From the NCBI GenBank assembly GCA_013141065.1, contig JABFRR010000009.1:62001-126000 (forward strand): a DNA stretch of 64,000 nucleotides. The letters run 5' to 3'. Numbering within the stretch: position 1 is the first letter of the stretch; every line of letters begins with the position of its first letter. The notes beneath the pieces are model-generated. The model did no database searches. It worked only from the letters and a program-made list of their open reading frames with translations, and was not told the DNA's origin. A program made the position numbers and the translations under genes. This DNA is from Bacteriovoracaceae bacterium (lineage in GTDB: Bacteria > Bdellovibrionota > Bacteriovoracia > Bacteriovoracales > Bacteriovoracaceae). Positions 8,587 through 16,824 of the stretch are shown piece by piece.

Positions 8587-9390
8587 TTATTGATTATCGT
8601 TTTTCTTTATAGACTCTCTAATGAAGAATTTTAATACCTTATTGCGATTAGCTCCACCAACAAGTGAGCGAAGATCTTCGTGTAGCCCTTGATCATAGAT
8701 TAAGGCATGAAGAGTTCCGGGCCCATCTTCAATCCTGGTCATCATTTTACTTAATGATTCAGAGGTGTTTTTAAAATTAGCTAGGCTTTGCCCTAAATTT
8801 TTATCATTTAAGGTCATCATAAGTTTATTTGTATTCGCAGATAGGTTTTCAATGTTTGTAAGTATTTTTTCCAGGCGTCTATCTTCTACACTTGCAAGTA
8901 ATCGATCAAATTTTGTAAGGACGTTACCGGCGGCAACGACGAGGTCTTCACTTTTAGTTATAATAAGATCAATCTGTGAGCCTTCGTCAGTTAATAGTAA
9001 GCCCTGATCACTAATGGCCTGAGCTTCTTGGGTACCACCAGAAATCTCTAAAAATTTATCACCAAGAACACCTTGAGTTTTAAAACTTATTTCAGAATCA
9101 ACTTTTATCCATTGAGAATATTCATTATCGACACTTAAATTAATTTGTAATGTATCTAAGTTTTTAAAGACAATCGAACTCACACTTCCAACTTTGATTC
9201 CTTTTAATTGGACTGCAGCTCCTTCTTTTAAGTTTTGTGCGCTTTTAACTTCTGTTTTGATATTGATCATGGAGCTAAATAATGGATTTTCTTTATTCAA
9301 CATAAAGATAGTTACCATAACAACTGTTAAAAGAGCTGCGATGAAAAGCCCTGAGATTAAATAGTTTTTTCTATCCGTTGGTTTAAACAT
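8587..9390 (-). CDS. mlaD: MlaD-like MCE-domain lipid transport protein
   Basis: The 267-residue product has an N-terminal membrane anchor (LISGLFIAALLTVVMVTIFML) and then an MCE domain of about residues 40-120, with the typical GAAVQLKGIKVGSVSSI and VLGDKFLEISGG segments. The C-terminal half is helical, as in periplasmic MlaD hexamers. In the Mla system this protein collects phospholipid in the periplasm and passes it to or from the MlaE permease. It is the third gene of an operon with the ATPase (3 bp upstream) and the permease. The C-terminal tail is longer than in E. coli MlaD, more like the MCE proteins of other phyla. Confidence 0.88.
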   Translation of the reverse strand: MFKPTDRKNYLISGLFIAALLTVVMVTIFMLNKENPLFSSMINIKTEVKSAQNLKEGAAVQLKGIKVGSVSSIVFKNLDTLQINLSVDNEYSQWIKVDSEISFKTQGVLGDKFLEISGGTQEAQAISDQGLLLTDEGSQIDLIITKSEDLVVAAGNVLTKFDRLLASVEDRRLEKILTNIENLSANTNKLMMTLNDKNLGQSLANFKNTSESLSKMMTRIEDGPGTLHALIYDQGLHEDLRSLVGGANRNKVLKFFIRESIKKNDNQ

Positions 9391-9393
9391 AAC

Positions 9394-10128
9394 TTAATCC
9401 TTAGTTGCATTAAACTTCTTAACAATTAGATCGTTAGAAGCTTGAAAATTTAATGGTGTATCGTCGAAAATAATCTTGCCTTGATGGAGCACTACAATTC
9501 TGTCACATAACATAAGCGCAGAAGGAATATCATGGGTGACAAAAATAGAAGCTAGGCCTTTTTCTTTTAATCTTTGCATAAGTGAAACAACATTCAGTGT
9601 ATTGGCCGGATCAAGTCCTGCTGTTGGTTCGTCATATAAAATCACTTCTGGGTTAAGGATCATTGCACGTGCCATACCCACGCGCTTTTGCATTCCTCCG
9701 GAAAGATCCGAGGGCATAACTTCTTCACGGTCTGGGAGGTCGATAAGTTTAAGCATCTCACCAACACGATCTTTTATTTGTGAATAACTAAAATGTGTAT
9801 GTTCAAATAAAGGATAGGCAATATTCTCAAATACATTAATTGAATCAAAAAGCGCACCAGTTTGAAAAGAATAACTAATTTTTATTCTATATGGTGTTAA
9901 TTTTTCTTCATCTAGATTATCAATGCGTTTATTGTGAAAAAGAATTTCACCCTGATCTATTCTTTCTAGGCCAACAATTGATCTCAAGAGAACTGATTTT
10001 CCTGTACCAGATCCACCCAAGAGACCTAAACTTTCACCTTTTTTAAGTGATAAATTAATTCCCTGATGGATGTTATTTTTTCCAAACCTCTTATGAATAT
10101 TTTTTAATTCTAAAATTGTTTCACTCAT
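9394..10128 (-). CDS. mlaF: Mla-type ABC transporter ATPase
   Basis: This cytoplasmic ATPase of about 244 residues powers the MlaE permease. It has Walker A GGSGTGKS, the Q-loop region SYSFQTGALFD, the ABC signature LSGGMQKRVGMARA, Walker B ILYDEPTAGLDP and the H-loop FVTHD. FQTGALFDS and the signature sequence are characteristic of MlaF/Ttg2A. I place the start at the ATG at 10128 (MSETILEL), 2 bp after the permease stop. A TTG four codons upstream would overlap that stop. It is followed 3 bp later by mlaD. Confidence 0.92.
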   Translation of the reverse strand: MSETILELKNIHKRFGKNNIHQGINLSLKKGESLGLLGGSGTGKSVLLRSIVGLERIDQGEILFHNKRIDNLDEEKLTPYRIKISYSFQTGALFDSINVFENIAYPLFEHTHFSYSQIKDRVGEMLKLIDLPDREEVMPSDLSGGMQKRVGMARAMILNPEVILYDEPTAGLDPANTLNVVSLMQRLKEKGLASIFVTHDIPSALMLCDRIVVLHQGKIIFDDTPLNFQASNDLIVKKFNATKD

Positions 10129-10130
10129 GG

Positions 10131-10925
10131 CTAGTTCCAAATCACTAAAAATATTTTACTGATAAAAAAATCAGTAATTAATATGAGTATTGAGGCAGTC
10201 ACTACAACCCAAGTTGTCGAGGCACCAACGCCTTTTGTACCGTCCTTAGTATTGAGCCCTTTATAGCATGCAAAAATTGTGATGATTCCAGCAAATACTG
10301 CAGATTTAACAATACCTGACATGTAATCGTGAATTTTTACAGTTGAAAATACTTTTGAGAAATAAAAACCTGGAATAATGTCGAATTCTGATTTACACAC
10401 GATCATGCCACCAATTATACCAACGGCAAAAGAGAGTGCAGATAGCAAGGGGAGTGAGATAACTAGGGCCCAAAATCTAGGCACAACTAGAACCCGAATA
10501 GGAGAAGTTCCCAATGCTCTAATGGCATCAACTTGTTGAGTGACATTCATGGCCCCAATTTCAGCAGCAATACCAGATCCAACTCGACCTGCAACGAGTA
10601 GTGAAGTGAATAGGGGGGCCATTTCACGCGCCAATGATAAAGAGATGACAGCAGGAACATAGAGAGTTCCACCAAATTTGGTAAGGCCATAACCGAAGTT
10701 GAGTGTCATAACTAGGCCCATGGTGAGGCCTATAACAATTGTTATAGAAGTTGAGCCAAAACCTAAATGGTAGATTTGCTCCATTAACCTTGAAAAATAA
10801 AATTTTCCGGTAAAGGTACACTGAATTGTTTGAAATAAAAGTGAAAATATTTCACCAATAAAAATGAAGAATTCTTTAATTTTTTCTAGTCTTTTATCAA
10901 TAGTTACTTGGAATACATTTTTCAT
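10131..10925 (-). CDS. mlaE: MlaE-type lipid ABC transporter permease
   Basis: The 264-residue inner-membrane protein has the hallmark MlaE features: an N-terminal amphipathic part, several transmembrane segments, the loop GRVGSGIAAEIGAMNVTQQVDAIRALG and the segment VVPRFWALVISLPLLSALS. It moves phospholipid across or out of the inner membrane together with the ATPase and MCE protein encoded just downstream. No mlaB or mlaC gene is adjacent, so the system is the minimal E-F-D form. The gene starts directly after the stop of a lipoprotein gene (no spacer), which implies tight translational coupling. Confidence 0.93.
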   Translation of the reverse strand: MKNVFQVTIDKRLEKIKEFFIFIGEIFSLLFQTIQCTFTGKFYFSRLMEQIYHLGFGSTSITIVIGLTMGLVMTLNFGYGLTKFGGTLYVPAVISLSLAREMAPLFTSLLVAGRVGSGIAAEIGAMNVTQQVDAIRALGTSPIRVLVVPRFWALVISLPLLSALSFAVGIIGGMIVCKSEFDIIPGFYFSKVFSTVKIHDYMSGIVKSAVFAGIITIFACYKGLNTKDGTKGVGASTTWVVVTASILILITDFFISKIFLVIWN

Positions 10926-11426
10926 TTATTTCAGTTTGATTAGATTTATAAATTTTTTGAAACTAATGGCATCTAACTCAAGATTTTTCTTTGAATTGGC
11001 TATAAGTGCATAATCATAGATGCAGTTATTCTTTTGTGTGGTTAAGACTTGGAAAAATCGAGAAACTCCATCAATATTTCCTTCTGCAATGATTAGCATT
11101 GCTTCACGGTCCTGGTGAGTGGTATTTGCTTTTTCAATATAAACTAAGTCGCTAATTCCAGATAAAATTGAAGCCGTAAGCGAGTTAAGATTACTAGACT
11201 CATATTTTCTGCAGGCACTATTAAAGAGAAAGTAGCTTTTAGTTTTAGAGTTTAAAAGGGCCAAGTCTGATCCATCATTTTGCACCTCACTCCAAGGAGC
11301 TTTGCTTAATGATTTAGTATTGAGTTCGACAGTTGTGCTTTTTGAATAAACACCATCATCAATTTCACTTGATGAGCAAGAGATCAATAATAAGGAGAAG
11401 AGCATTAATAATTTGTTCATAACCAT
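10926..11426 (-). CDS. Lipoprotein of unknown function, first gene of the Mla operon
   Basis: The 166-residue product has a lipoprotein signal with the lipobox LISC (Cys near residue 17 from the first ATG) and a short mature part with two cysteines. The start could equally be the ATG two codons in. I recognise no domain, and it is not clearly MlaC or MlaA. Its stop codon abuts the mlaE start, so it is the first gene of a four-gene operon (lipoprotein, mlaE, mlaF, mlaD), which makes a lipid-transport accessory role likely but unproven. The presumed promoter lies in the 220-bp divergent gap before the flagellar cluster. Confidence 0.72.
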   Translation of the reverse strand: MVMNKLLMLFSLLLISCSSSEIDDGVYSKSTTVELNTKSLSKAPWSEVQNDGSDLALLNSKTKSYFLFNSACRKYESSNLNSLTASILSGISDLVYIEKANTTHQDREAMLIIAEGNIDGVSRFFQVLTTQKNNCIYDYALIANSKKNLELDAISFKKFINLIKLK

Positions 11427-11646
11427 CTAAATTAGTCTATTTTTGTGTAACAATATTTACTACCATTAGAAGATTGTTCTAAATGATTGTAAATAGACTA
11501 TTTATTTCTCATGTCAACATCTTGACCGGCAGAAAGTGCCAAGGAGAAAAATTTTCCTTTCAAATTATTGAAAAGCAGGTAAAATTATCAAAGTAAGTCA
11601 CTTCAGGATGAAGGGGACAAAAATAATTTAACACTTAGGACAATTG
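11427..11646. promoter_or_regulatory. Divergent promoter region between the Mla operon and the flagellar cluster
   Basis: This 220-bp AT-rich gap must hold promoters for both directions. On the plus strand, TTTCAA (11559-11564) followed after 16 bases by TAAAAT is a possible sigma-70 pair. I see no clear sigma-28 or sigma-54 flagellar promoter. AGGA at 11637-11640 is the ribosome-binding site for the ATG at 11647. Confidence 0.4.
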
Positions 11647-14496
11647 ATGCGAACAGGATGTTTCGTAAAAATGTGCCCACCGAATAAAATCTTCAAAATT
11701 TTGACGATTGCTTCAATCATATTTTTAATTAAAATAAATTTTGCCTATTCACAGGCCCTATTAGATCAAGAAAAAGCTACAACATATTTGCGTTGGAATC
11801 TTTTTACGGGCAGAGATCAACTTCAATTTAATAAAGTCGGCAATAAAGTTGTTGTCAAAACTCTCAATATTGAGCTTTTTAATAATTTAAAAAATGAACT
11901 CTCAGATGTATTGCTTGACCCTCAATATTTAAGTGGAATTGAGTTCAAAGAAAATGTCTCTCAAGGTGCACACGCCTTGGAAATTCAACTTAAAAATGAC
12001 AGTGTCGAAATGTTTAGTTTTTACAGAGAACGAGACAAAAAATATGTTGTCGATTTTTGGATGGATAACAGTGATTCTTTGACAGTCAAAAAATCAGCAG
12101 TATTAAAGCCAGATGAAGATGAAAAAGAAACAGCAAAGCCAAATGAAGTCAAAGAAGTCGAAGCAATTGTTACTGATGAGCCCAAAATTATAGCTGCAAA
12201 GTTAAAAACAACGGTCAAAGCTCCTAGAGAACAACCCGTTATTAAACCAAATGTGGAAATTGAAAAAAAGATTGAAGCTGATGTAGAGCTCACTAGTTTT
12301 ATTGTTGATCCCAACAGAGTCTTAAAAAAATCACAAGCAGAACTGGATGCTGAAGCTGAAGATTCTAAAAAACCTTATAGAGACTTTAGGTATGGAGCTA
12401 CCTTTATTTGGGATTATGATCCTATTGCTCCCGCTTTTAAAAAAATTGTTAATTTAAAGACTAAGATCCCAGAAATTTTTTATCCAATAGCGAATAGGGA
12501 TTTTAAGAAAAATGAGCAAGAAGCGCATTTACAATTAACCATTAATCTTTATAGAAAGAAAAAATGGGGTTTGATGTACAAGTCCATGAAGCTTTTTGAA
12601 CAAAAATATGGTGCAAAGACTGAGTGGGAGTTAGTTGAATTTATTAAGGCCAATGCAATTTTAAGGGAGAATGTTGATATTCCCAATCCAGATTTATTCA
12701 AAAATGCTCTAAGTATGTTGAGCAATTTGTCGGAAAAAACAGCTAATTATGAACTTAAGAAAGGTATTTATAAATATCTTTTAAGTCATTATATTGAAAA
12801 AAATGAATCACTAAAAATTCTTCAACTTGCTAAGACCTACTATGCTGGCACTCGTGATAGCTTTGATTTCGAAGAATCAGTTATTCCCGCAGAGGCAATG
12901 CTCAATTCTCTGGCAAAATTAGGGCAAGTTGAAAAAATAAAAGAATTGACTCAAGAAAAGACAATTAAGAAAATTCTCCCGGCTCAATTACTTTTGGCCT
13001 ACCAAACTTATGCTTTTTTGAGAGCTGGTGAGTTGAAAAGTTTAATAACATTTTATGAAAGTAAAAAGGCATCTCTTGCTAAACCAGTTGATCCAGTTAT
13101 TTTGTACAATACAGCAGAAGCCTATTTTAGAGTTGGCAGATTTCAAGAGGCAATGAATCTTTATTCTGAATTCATTAAAAATTATTCATATGAATATGTC
13201 GCTTCAAATGCACAGTTAAGAATAGCTCTTTGTGCAGATTTAATGGATAAGAATTACGATGAGACTTTAGAACTGTATAAAAAAGCCATTGATACCTCTG
13301 TTGATGGACAAGTAAGCTATGAAGCAAGAGTTAGATACGTGGCATTTAGAAGTATTAGAAAAAAAGAACTCACTGACCGTGACTTAGAAATTAGAATATT
13401 TTTAGAACAAGATAAAAATGCCAATATTCCAGATAAAAATTTAGCTAAATTATTGCAGCAAGTACGACTTAGGACACTGATTACAGATGGGAAATTTAAA
13501 GAAGCATTGGCATACCTAACTTTAATTCCAACTGTTAGTATGGCGAAGATTGATTCGAGAATTTTTGAAGGTGATGGGGCGGAGATCATTTATGGAATGA
13601 TTTCAGATTTTTATAAAAAAGCTGAATACTCTCAAGTTATTAAAACATGGCAAACGTACAAAGATAAATATATTGATAAAGTTGCTCTTGATCCCTACAT
13701 AAATTTTGTCGTTGGAAGCTCATATGTAAAATTGGGTCTCTATCGTGGATTCGATGATGTTTATGCAGCTTTTTTAAAGCTAAAAGATACACCTAATAGA
13801 ACTTTTCCGATCTGGGTTAACCGAAACCAAGAGCTGAAGGCAAGTGACCTATTAAAAGAACTGGTGATTGTAAAAGATATTAAACTGAAAAACTGGGATC
13901 TCGCTTCAAGGAACATAGCTTCATTTGAAACTCAAATTCCTAAATATAATAAATCAAATTACTACAAAGGTGTGGTGGCTTTTAACCAAAGAGATTACAA
14001 AAGTGCCATTTCTCATCTTGAAAATTTCTTTTCAGCTCAAGATCAACGGATAATTTATGATCCGTCAGATGTTGCAGAAATGATTCGGGCCTATACTGAC
14101 TCCATCTATGAGTTGGGGCAGACTGATAAATTCTTGAAAGTGAGTGAAGCGATTCTTAATGACACCACAACTTTTGGCACAAACAATGCTTATATACAAA
14201 ATGTCCGGGAAAGAATTGCCTATCTTGGTATCGAAATAACAGCTGGAAAGGGAACGAGTACTAATTACATGATTATTGAAAAGAAAATTAACGATTTTAA
14301 AAAGTTACACCCAGGATCAGTTTATACAGGAAGGATAAACTATATTTTAGGGCAAGCTTTAGTCACTAATAAAAAAGTCAAAGAAGGACGTGAAATTTTT
14401 ACTAATCTTATTAATGACAAAAGTACGTCAGATTATTTAAAAGAATTAGCAAAAAGTGAACTTGGATTACTGAACTTGAAAGAAAGAGCATTATAA
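11647..14496 (+). CDS. Large secreted TPR-repeat protein with AMIN-like N-terminal domain, head of the flagellar cluster
   Basis: The product of about 949 residues has an N-terminal signal (KIFKILTIASIIFLIKINFAYSQA). Residues of about 45-135 form a beta-rich domain with a pattern like AMIN domains (NKVVVKTLNIELF, GAHALEIQLKN, YVVDFWMD). A Lys/Glu/Pro-rich linker of about 150-240 follows, and then hundreds of helical residues with TPR-like units such as VILYNTAEAYFRVGRFQEAMNLYSEFIKNY and YYKGVVAFNQRDYKSAISHLENFFS. It probably acts as a periplasmic scaffold. It lies 32 bp before the regulator that begins the flagellar genes, so it is probably part of that transcription unit. The start at ATG 11647 is preferred over the adjacent TTG because AGGA lies 6 bases before it. 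Confidence 0.75.
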   Translation: MRTGCFVKMCPPNKIFKILTIASIIFLIKINFAYSQALLDQEKATTYLRWNLFTGRDQLQFNKVGNKVVVKTLNIELFNNLKNELSDVLLDPQYLSGIEFKENVSQGAHALEIQLKNDSVEMFSFYRERDKKYVVDFWMDNSDSLTVKKSAVLKPDEDEKETAKPNEVKEVEAIVTDEPKIIAAKLKTTVKAPREQPVIKPNVEIEKKIEADVELTSFIVDPNRVLKKSQAELDAEAEDSKKPYRDFRYGATFIWDYDPIAPAFKKIVNLKTKIPEIFYPIANRDFKKNEQEAHLQLTINLYRKKKWGLMYKSMKLFEQKYGAKTEWELVEFIKANAILRENVDIPNPDLFKNALSMLSNLSEKTANYELKKGIYKYLLSHYIEKNESLKILQLAKTYYAGTRDSFDFEESVIPAEAMLNSLAKLGQVEKIKELTQEKTIKKILPAQLLLAYQTYAFLRAGELKSLITFYESKKASLAKPVDPVILYNTAEAYFRVGRFQEAMNLYSEFIKNYSYEYVASNAQLRIALCADLMDKNYDETLELYKKAIDTSVDGQVSYEARVRYVAFRSIRKKELTDRDLEIRIFLEQDKNANIPDKNLAKLLQQVRLRTLITDGKFKEALAYLTLIPTVSMAKIDSRIFEGDGAEIIYGMISDFYKKAEYSQVIKTWQTYKDKYIDKVALDPYINFVVGSSYVKLGLYRGFDDVYAAFLKLKDTPNRTFPIWVNRNQELKASDLLKELVIVKDIKLKNWDLASRNIASFETQIPKYNKSNYYKGVVAFNQRDYKSAISHLENFFSAQDQRIIYDPSDVAEMIRAYTDSIYELGQTDKFLKVSEAILNDTTTFGTNNAYIQNVRERIAYLGIEITAGKGTSTNYMIIEKKINDFKKLHPGSVYTGRINYILGQALVTNKKVKEGREIFTNLINDKSTSDYLKELAKSELGLLNLKERAL

Positions 14497-14528
14497 ATAG
14501 CTTCTCAGGAAGAGAGCAAAGGATTCTT

Positions 14529-15479
14529 ATGACAGGAGGTCAGATGGAAACGATTAGGGTAGAACTTTTTGGAACAGATGCGAGAGTAGAAAAAGCTGTT
14601 CAACAAGCAAGAAACTTATCTGTTAGCAAGGCTGCCGTTTTAATTGTTGGAGAAAATGGAGTTGGTAAGCGTACACTCGGACGATACATCCATGAAAATT
14701 CAAGCAGAGCTTCTCAACCTCTGGAATTAGTAGACTGTTCACTTCCAGCTCAAGAAGTTGAAAATAGAATTCTTGGTCATAGAGACAGTGTTAGTGGTCG
14801 TTTCAATAAAGGAATTCTTGAAGCAGCCAATAAAGGAACTGTTGTTTTTGCAAATATTGACTGCCTTGATGAAGAGTTTCAAAAAAGACTCCATAAAATC
14901 ATTAATGAATTAGAAGATTATGATATTGACGTAAGATTAGTCGCTACAACAACAAAAAATCTTTCTAAACTTGTTGGTGCAGGTAGATTTTACCGCGGAC
15001 TTTTTACTATCTTCGCCAATAATGCAGTTACAATCCCAGCTCTTCGTGAAAGACAAGAAGATCTTCAAAGATTAGCTCGCTATTTTATGACAGAGCTTGC
15101 TGGAGAAGAAACAGATTTAGTGGAAATCGACTCAATTGCCATGGATAGAATTAATTCACATTACTGGGCAAATAATATTCATGAATTAAAGCAAGTTATA
15201 TCAAGCTCAATCAATAATAATTCTTCACTATTAGATGAAAGCGCATATGAAATTTCTGATAAGAAATCAGTTAATTTTATGAATGATGATGAATCAGATG
15301 GTGTGAGATTAATGTCTCTAAAAGATGCTGAAAAACTATTAATCAAAAAAGCTTTAATTCACACTAGTGAAAATCGGACTCAAGCTGCAAAGATTTTAGG
15401 TGTGTCTATTAGGACTTTGAGAAACAAAATTAATGAATATAGAACCGAAGGTTCTTCGTATTTTGTAAATCTTCGTTAG
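14529..15479 (+). CDS. Degenerate NtrC-family AAA+ protein of the flagellar cluster
   Basis: The 316-residue product is built like the central plus DNA-binding domains of a sigma-54 activator, with no receiver domain. Walker A is kept (GENGVGKR, about 38-45), as are ALRERQEDLQRLARYFM and a Fis-type helix-turn-helix (NRTQAAKILGVSIRTLRNKI). However, the segment that should read GAFTGA is replaced by RDSVSGRFNKG, and the Walker B acidic pair is lost (VVFANIDCLDEEF instead of LFLDEIGDM). It therefore should not remodel sigma-54 in the usual way and may be a DNA-binding structural partner or antagonist. It lies directly before flgB. Two starts are possible: ATG 14529 (AAAGGA upstream) or ATG 14544 (AGGAGGT upstream, 3 bases away). 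Confidence 0.82.
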   Translation: MTGGQMETIRVELFGTDARVEKAVQQARNLSVSKAAVLIVGENGVGKRTLGRYIHENSSRASQPLELVDCSLPAQEVENRILGHRDSVSGRFNKGILEAANKGTVVFANIDCLDEEFQKRLHKIINELEDYDIDVRLVATTTKNLSKLVGAGRFYRGLFTIFANNAVTIPALRERQEDLQRLARYFMTELAGEETDLVEIDSIAMDRINSHYWANNIHELKQVISSSINNNSSLLDESAYEISDKKSVNFMNDDESDGVRLMSLKDAEKLLIKKALIHTSENRTQAAKILGVSIRTLRNKINEYRTEGSSYFVNLR

Positions 15480-15499
15480 TTTTTTGAGATTAGGAAGTT

Positions 15500-15907
15500 A
15501 TGAAGATAGACGATAAAACAATGCAAGCACTGACAGCCTCTTTGAAGTTTAGACAACTTCGTCAAGAGCTGCATGCTTCAAATATCGCCAATGCAGAAAC
15601 TCCTGGATATAAAACAAAAAAGTTAGACTTTGAAGAAGCTCTAGCAAGAGCACTCGATGTTGATGATCAATTGAAAATGAGAACTTCCGACTCTAAACAT
15701 TTTAATGTTGGAGGCGGAGGTTTTAATAATTTAGAGCCCGATATTTATGAAGACTCTAATGGGATTGTAAGTCCAGATGGTAACAACGTGGATCGCGATC
15801 AAGAAATGGCCGAGATGGCTGAAAATAAAATTATGTACGATGCAACAGTTCAGTTAATTAATAAAAAATTGGGTTTACTGAAATATGCAATTGGTTCAGG
15901 GCAATAA
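15500..15907 (+). CDS. flgB: Flagellar basal-body rod protein FlgB
   Basis: This 135-residue proximal rod component is exported through the flagellar type III system and assembled in the periplasm. The N-terminal rod signature is clear (LRQELHASNIANAETPGYKTKKLDFEEAL), and the C-terminal segment DATVQLINKKLGLLKYAIGSGQ is typical for FlgB. It begins the structural part of the cluster, with AGGAA just upstream of the ATG, and flgC follows 16 bp after its stop. Length is normal for the family. Confidence 0.95.
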   Translation: MKIDDKTMQALTASLKFRQLRQELHASNIANAETPGYKTKKLDFEEALARALDVDDQLKMRTSDSKHFNVGGGGFNNLEPDIYEDSNGIVSPDGNNVDRDQEMAEMAENKIMYDATVQLINKKLGLLKYAIGSGQ

Positions 15908-15923
15908 TGCTTTGGGGGTTTAA

Positions 15924-16364
15924 ATGGATTTATTAACTAGTTTAAAAATCAGTTCATCAGGTTTGACTGCCAATAAAAAGCGTATGGCAGCCATTACTTC
16001 TAATATTGCTAATGCAGAAGTAACAAGAACCGCTGAGGGTGGCGCCTATAAACCTAAAGAAGTAGTATTTGGTTCAGAGCCTGCTAGAGAAAATTTTGCA
16101 GATATTCTTGAAGGAGAATTGGAAGAAAAAGCACAAACTGTTCATGCAACAGAGATTGTTAATAGCAGAAAACCTCCAGTTTTAAAATATCAACCTAATC
16201 ATCCGGATGCTAATCCTGAAGGAAATGTTGCCTATCCAAATATTAATACAATGGAAGAAATGGCCAACATGATTGAAGCATCAAGGGCCTATGAAGCCAA
16301 TATCAATGCGATGGGTACAGCTAAAGCGATGGCGATAAAAGATTTAGAAATTGGAAGAAATTAA
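15924..16364 (+). CDS. flgC: Flagellar basal-body rod protein FlgC
   Basis: This 146-residue rod protein has the N-terminal signature LKISSSGLTANKKRMAAITSNIANAEVTRT and the C-terminal heptad region ANMIEASRAYEANINAMGTAKAMAIKDLEIG. The N- and C-terminal helices pair to form the rod. It follows flgB and precedes fliE, the usual flgB-flgC-fliE order. A GGGGGT sequence precedes the start. It shows no unusual features. Confidence 0.96.
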   Translation: MDLLTSLKISSSGLTANKKRMAAITSNIANAEVTRTAEGGAYKPKEVVFGSEPARENFADILEGELEEKAQTVHATEIVNSRKPPVLKYQPNHPDANPEGNVAYPNINTMEEMANMIEASRAYEANINAMGTAKAMAIKDLEIGRN

Positions 16365-16386
16365 TTAGGAAGCTTGGGAGAATTAT

Positions 16387-16752
16387 ATGTCGATTGAAAA
16401 TGTAGGAAACATGAATAAGATGCTTAATAATTATAGCACTCAGGATTGGACAAAAAGTGCTTCGATCGATCAGGCAAGTCTGCCGAAGTTTAATGAATTG
16501 ATTGCTAATCCGGCTAACGGAACGGCAGCACCGCAGAGTTTTAGTGAAATAATGGCCGCTTCTCTTGCTGAAGTTAATAGCATGCAAGTCGAAGCAAACA
16601 AAGCGATTCAGAAACTTGCTTCAGGGCAAACTAAAAATGTCAGCGAGACAATGCTCGCAGTTGAAAATGCAGAGATTGCATTTAAGACTATGAACCAAGT
16701 GCGAATGAAAGTGATTGAAGCCTATAAAGAGATTATGAGAATGCAAATGTGA
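16387..16752 (+). CDS. fliE: Flagellar hook-basal body complex protein FliE
   Basis: This 121-residue protein links the MS ring to the rod and is needed to start export. The C-terminal part carries the FliE pattern: SFSEIMAASLAEVNSMQVEANKAIQKLASGQ and VENAEIAFKTMNQVRMKVIEAYKEIMRMQM. The N-terminal 40 residues are variable. It sits between flgC (22 bp before) and fliF (about 70 bp after). Confidence 0.95.
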   Translation: MSIENVGNMNKMLNNYSTQDWTKSASIDQASLPKFNELIANPANGTAAPQSFSEIMAASLAEVNSMQVEANKAIQKLASGQTKNVSETMLAVENAEIAFKTMNQVRMKVIEAYKEIMRMQM

Positions 16753-16812
16753 TTTGTACGTTTATTTAAAACGTAGCGGTAATGGTTTCATAGGATTTGA
16801 AATCAAATTATC

Positions 16813-16818
16813 AGGAGG
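16813..16818 (+). promoter_or_regulatory. Shine-Dalgarno that points to a TTG start for fliF
   Basis: AGGAGG directly abuts the ATG at 16819, leaving no spacer for that codon. It is 6 bases from the in-frame TTG at 16825, the ideal distance, so fliF translation most likely begins at the TTG. Confidence 0.7.
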
Positions 16819-16824
16819 ATGGCC

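Noticed and set aside
11427-11646. A sigma-28 or sigma-54 flagellar promoter before the TPR gene
   Set aside because: No match to the consensus of either class good enough to name.
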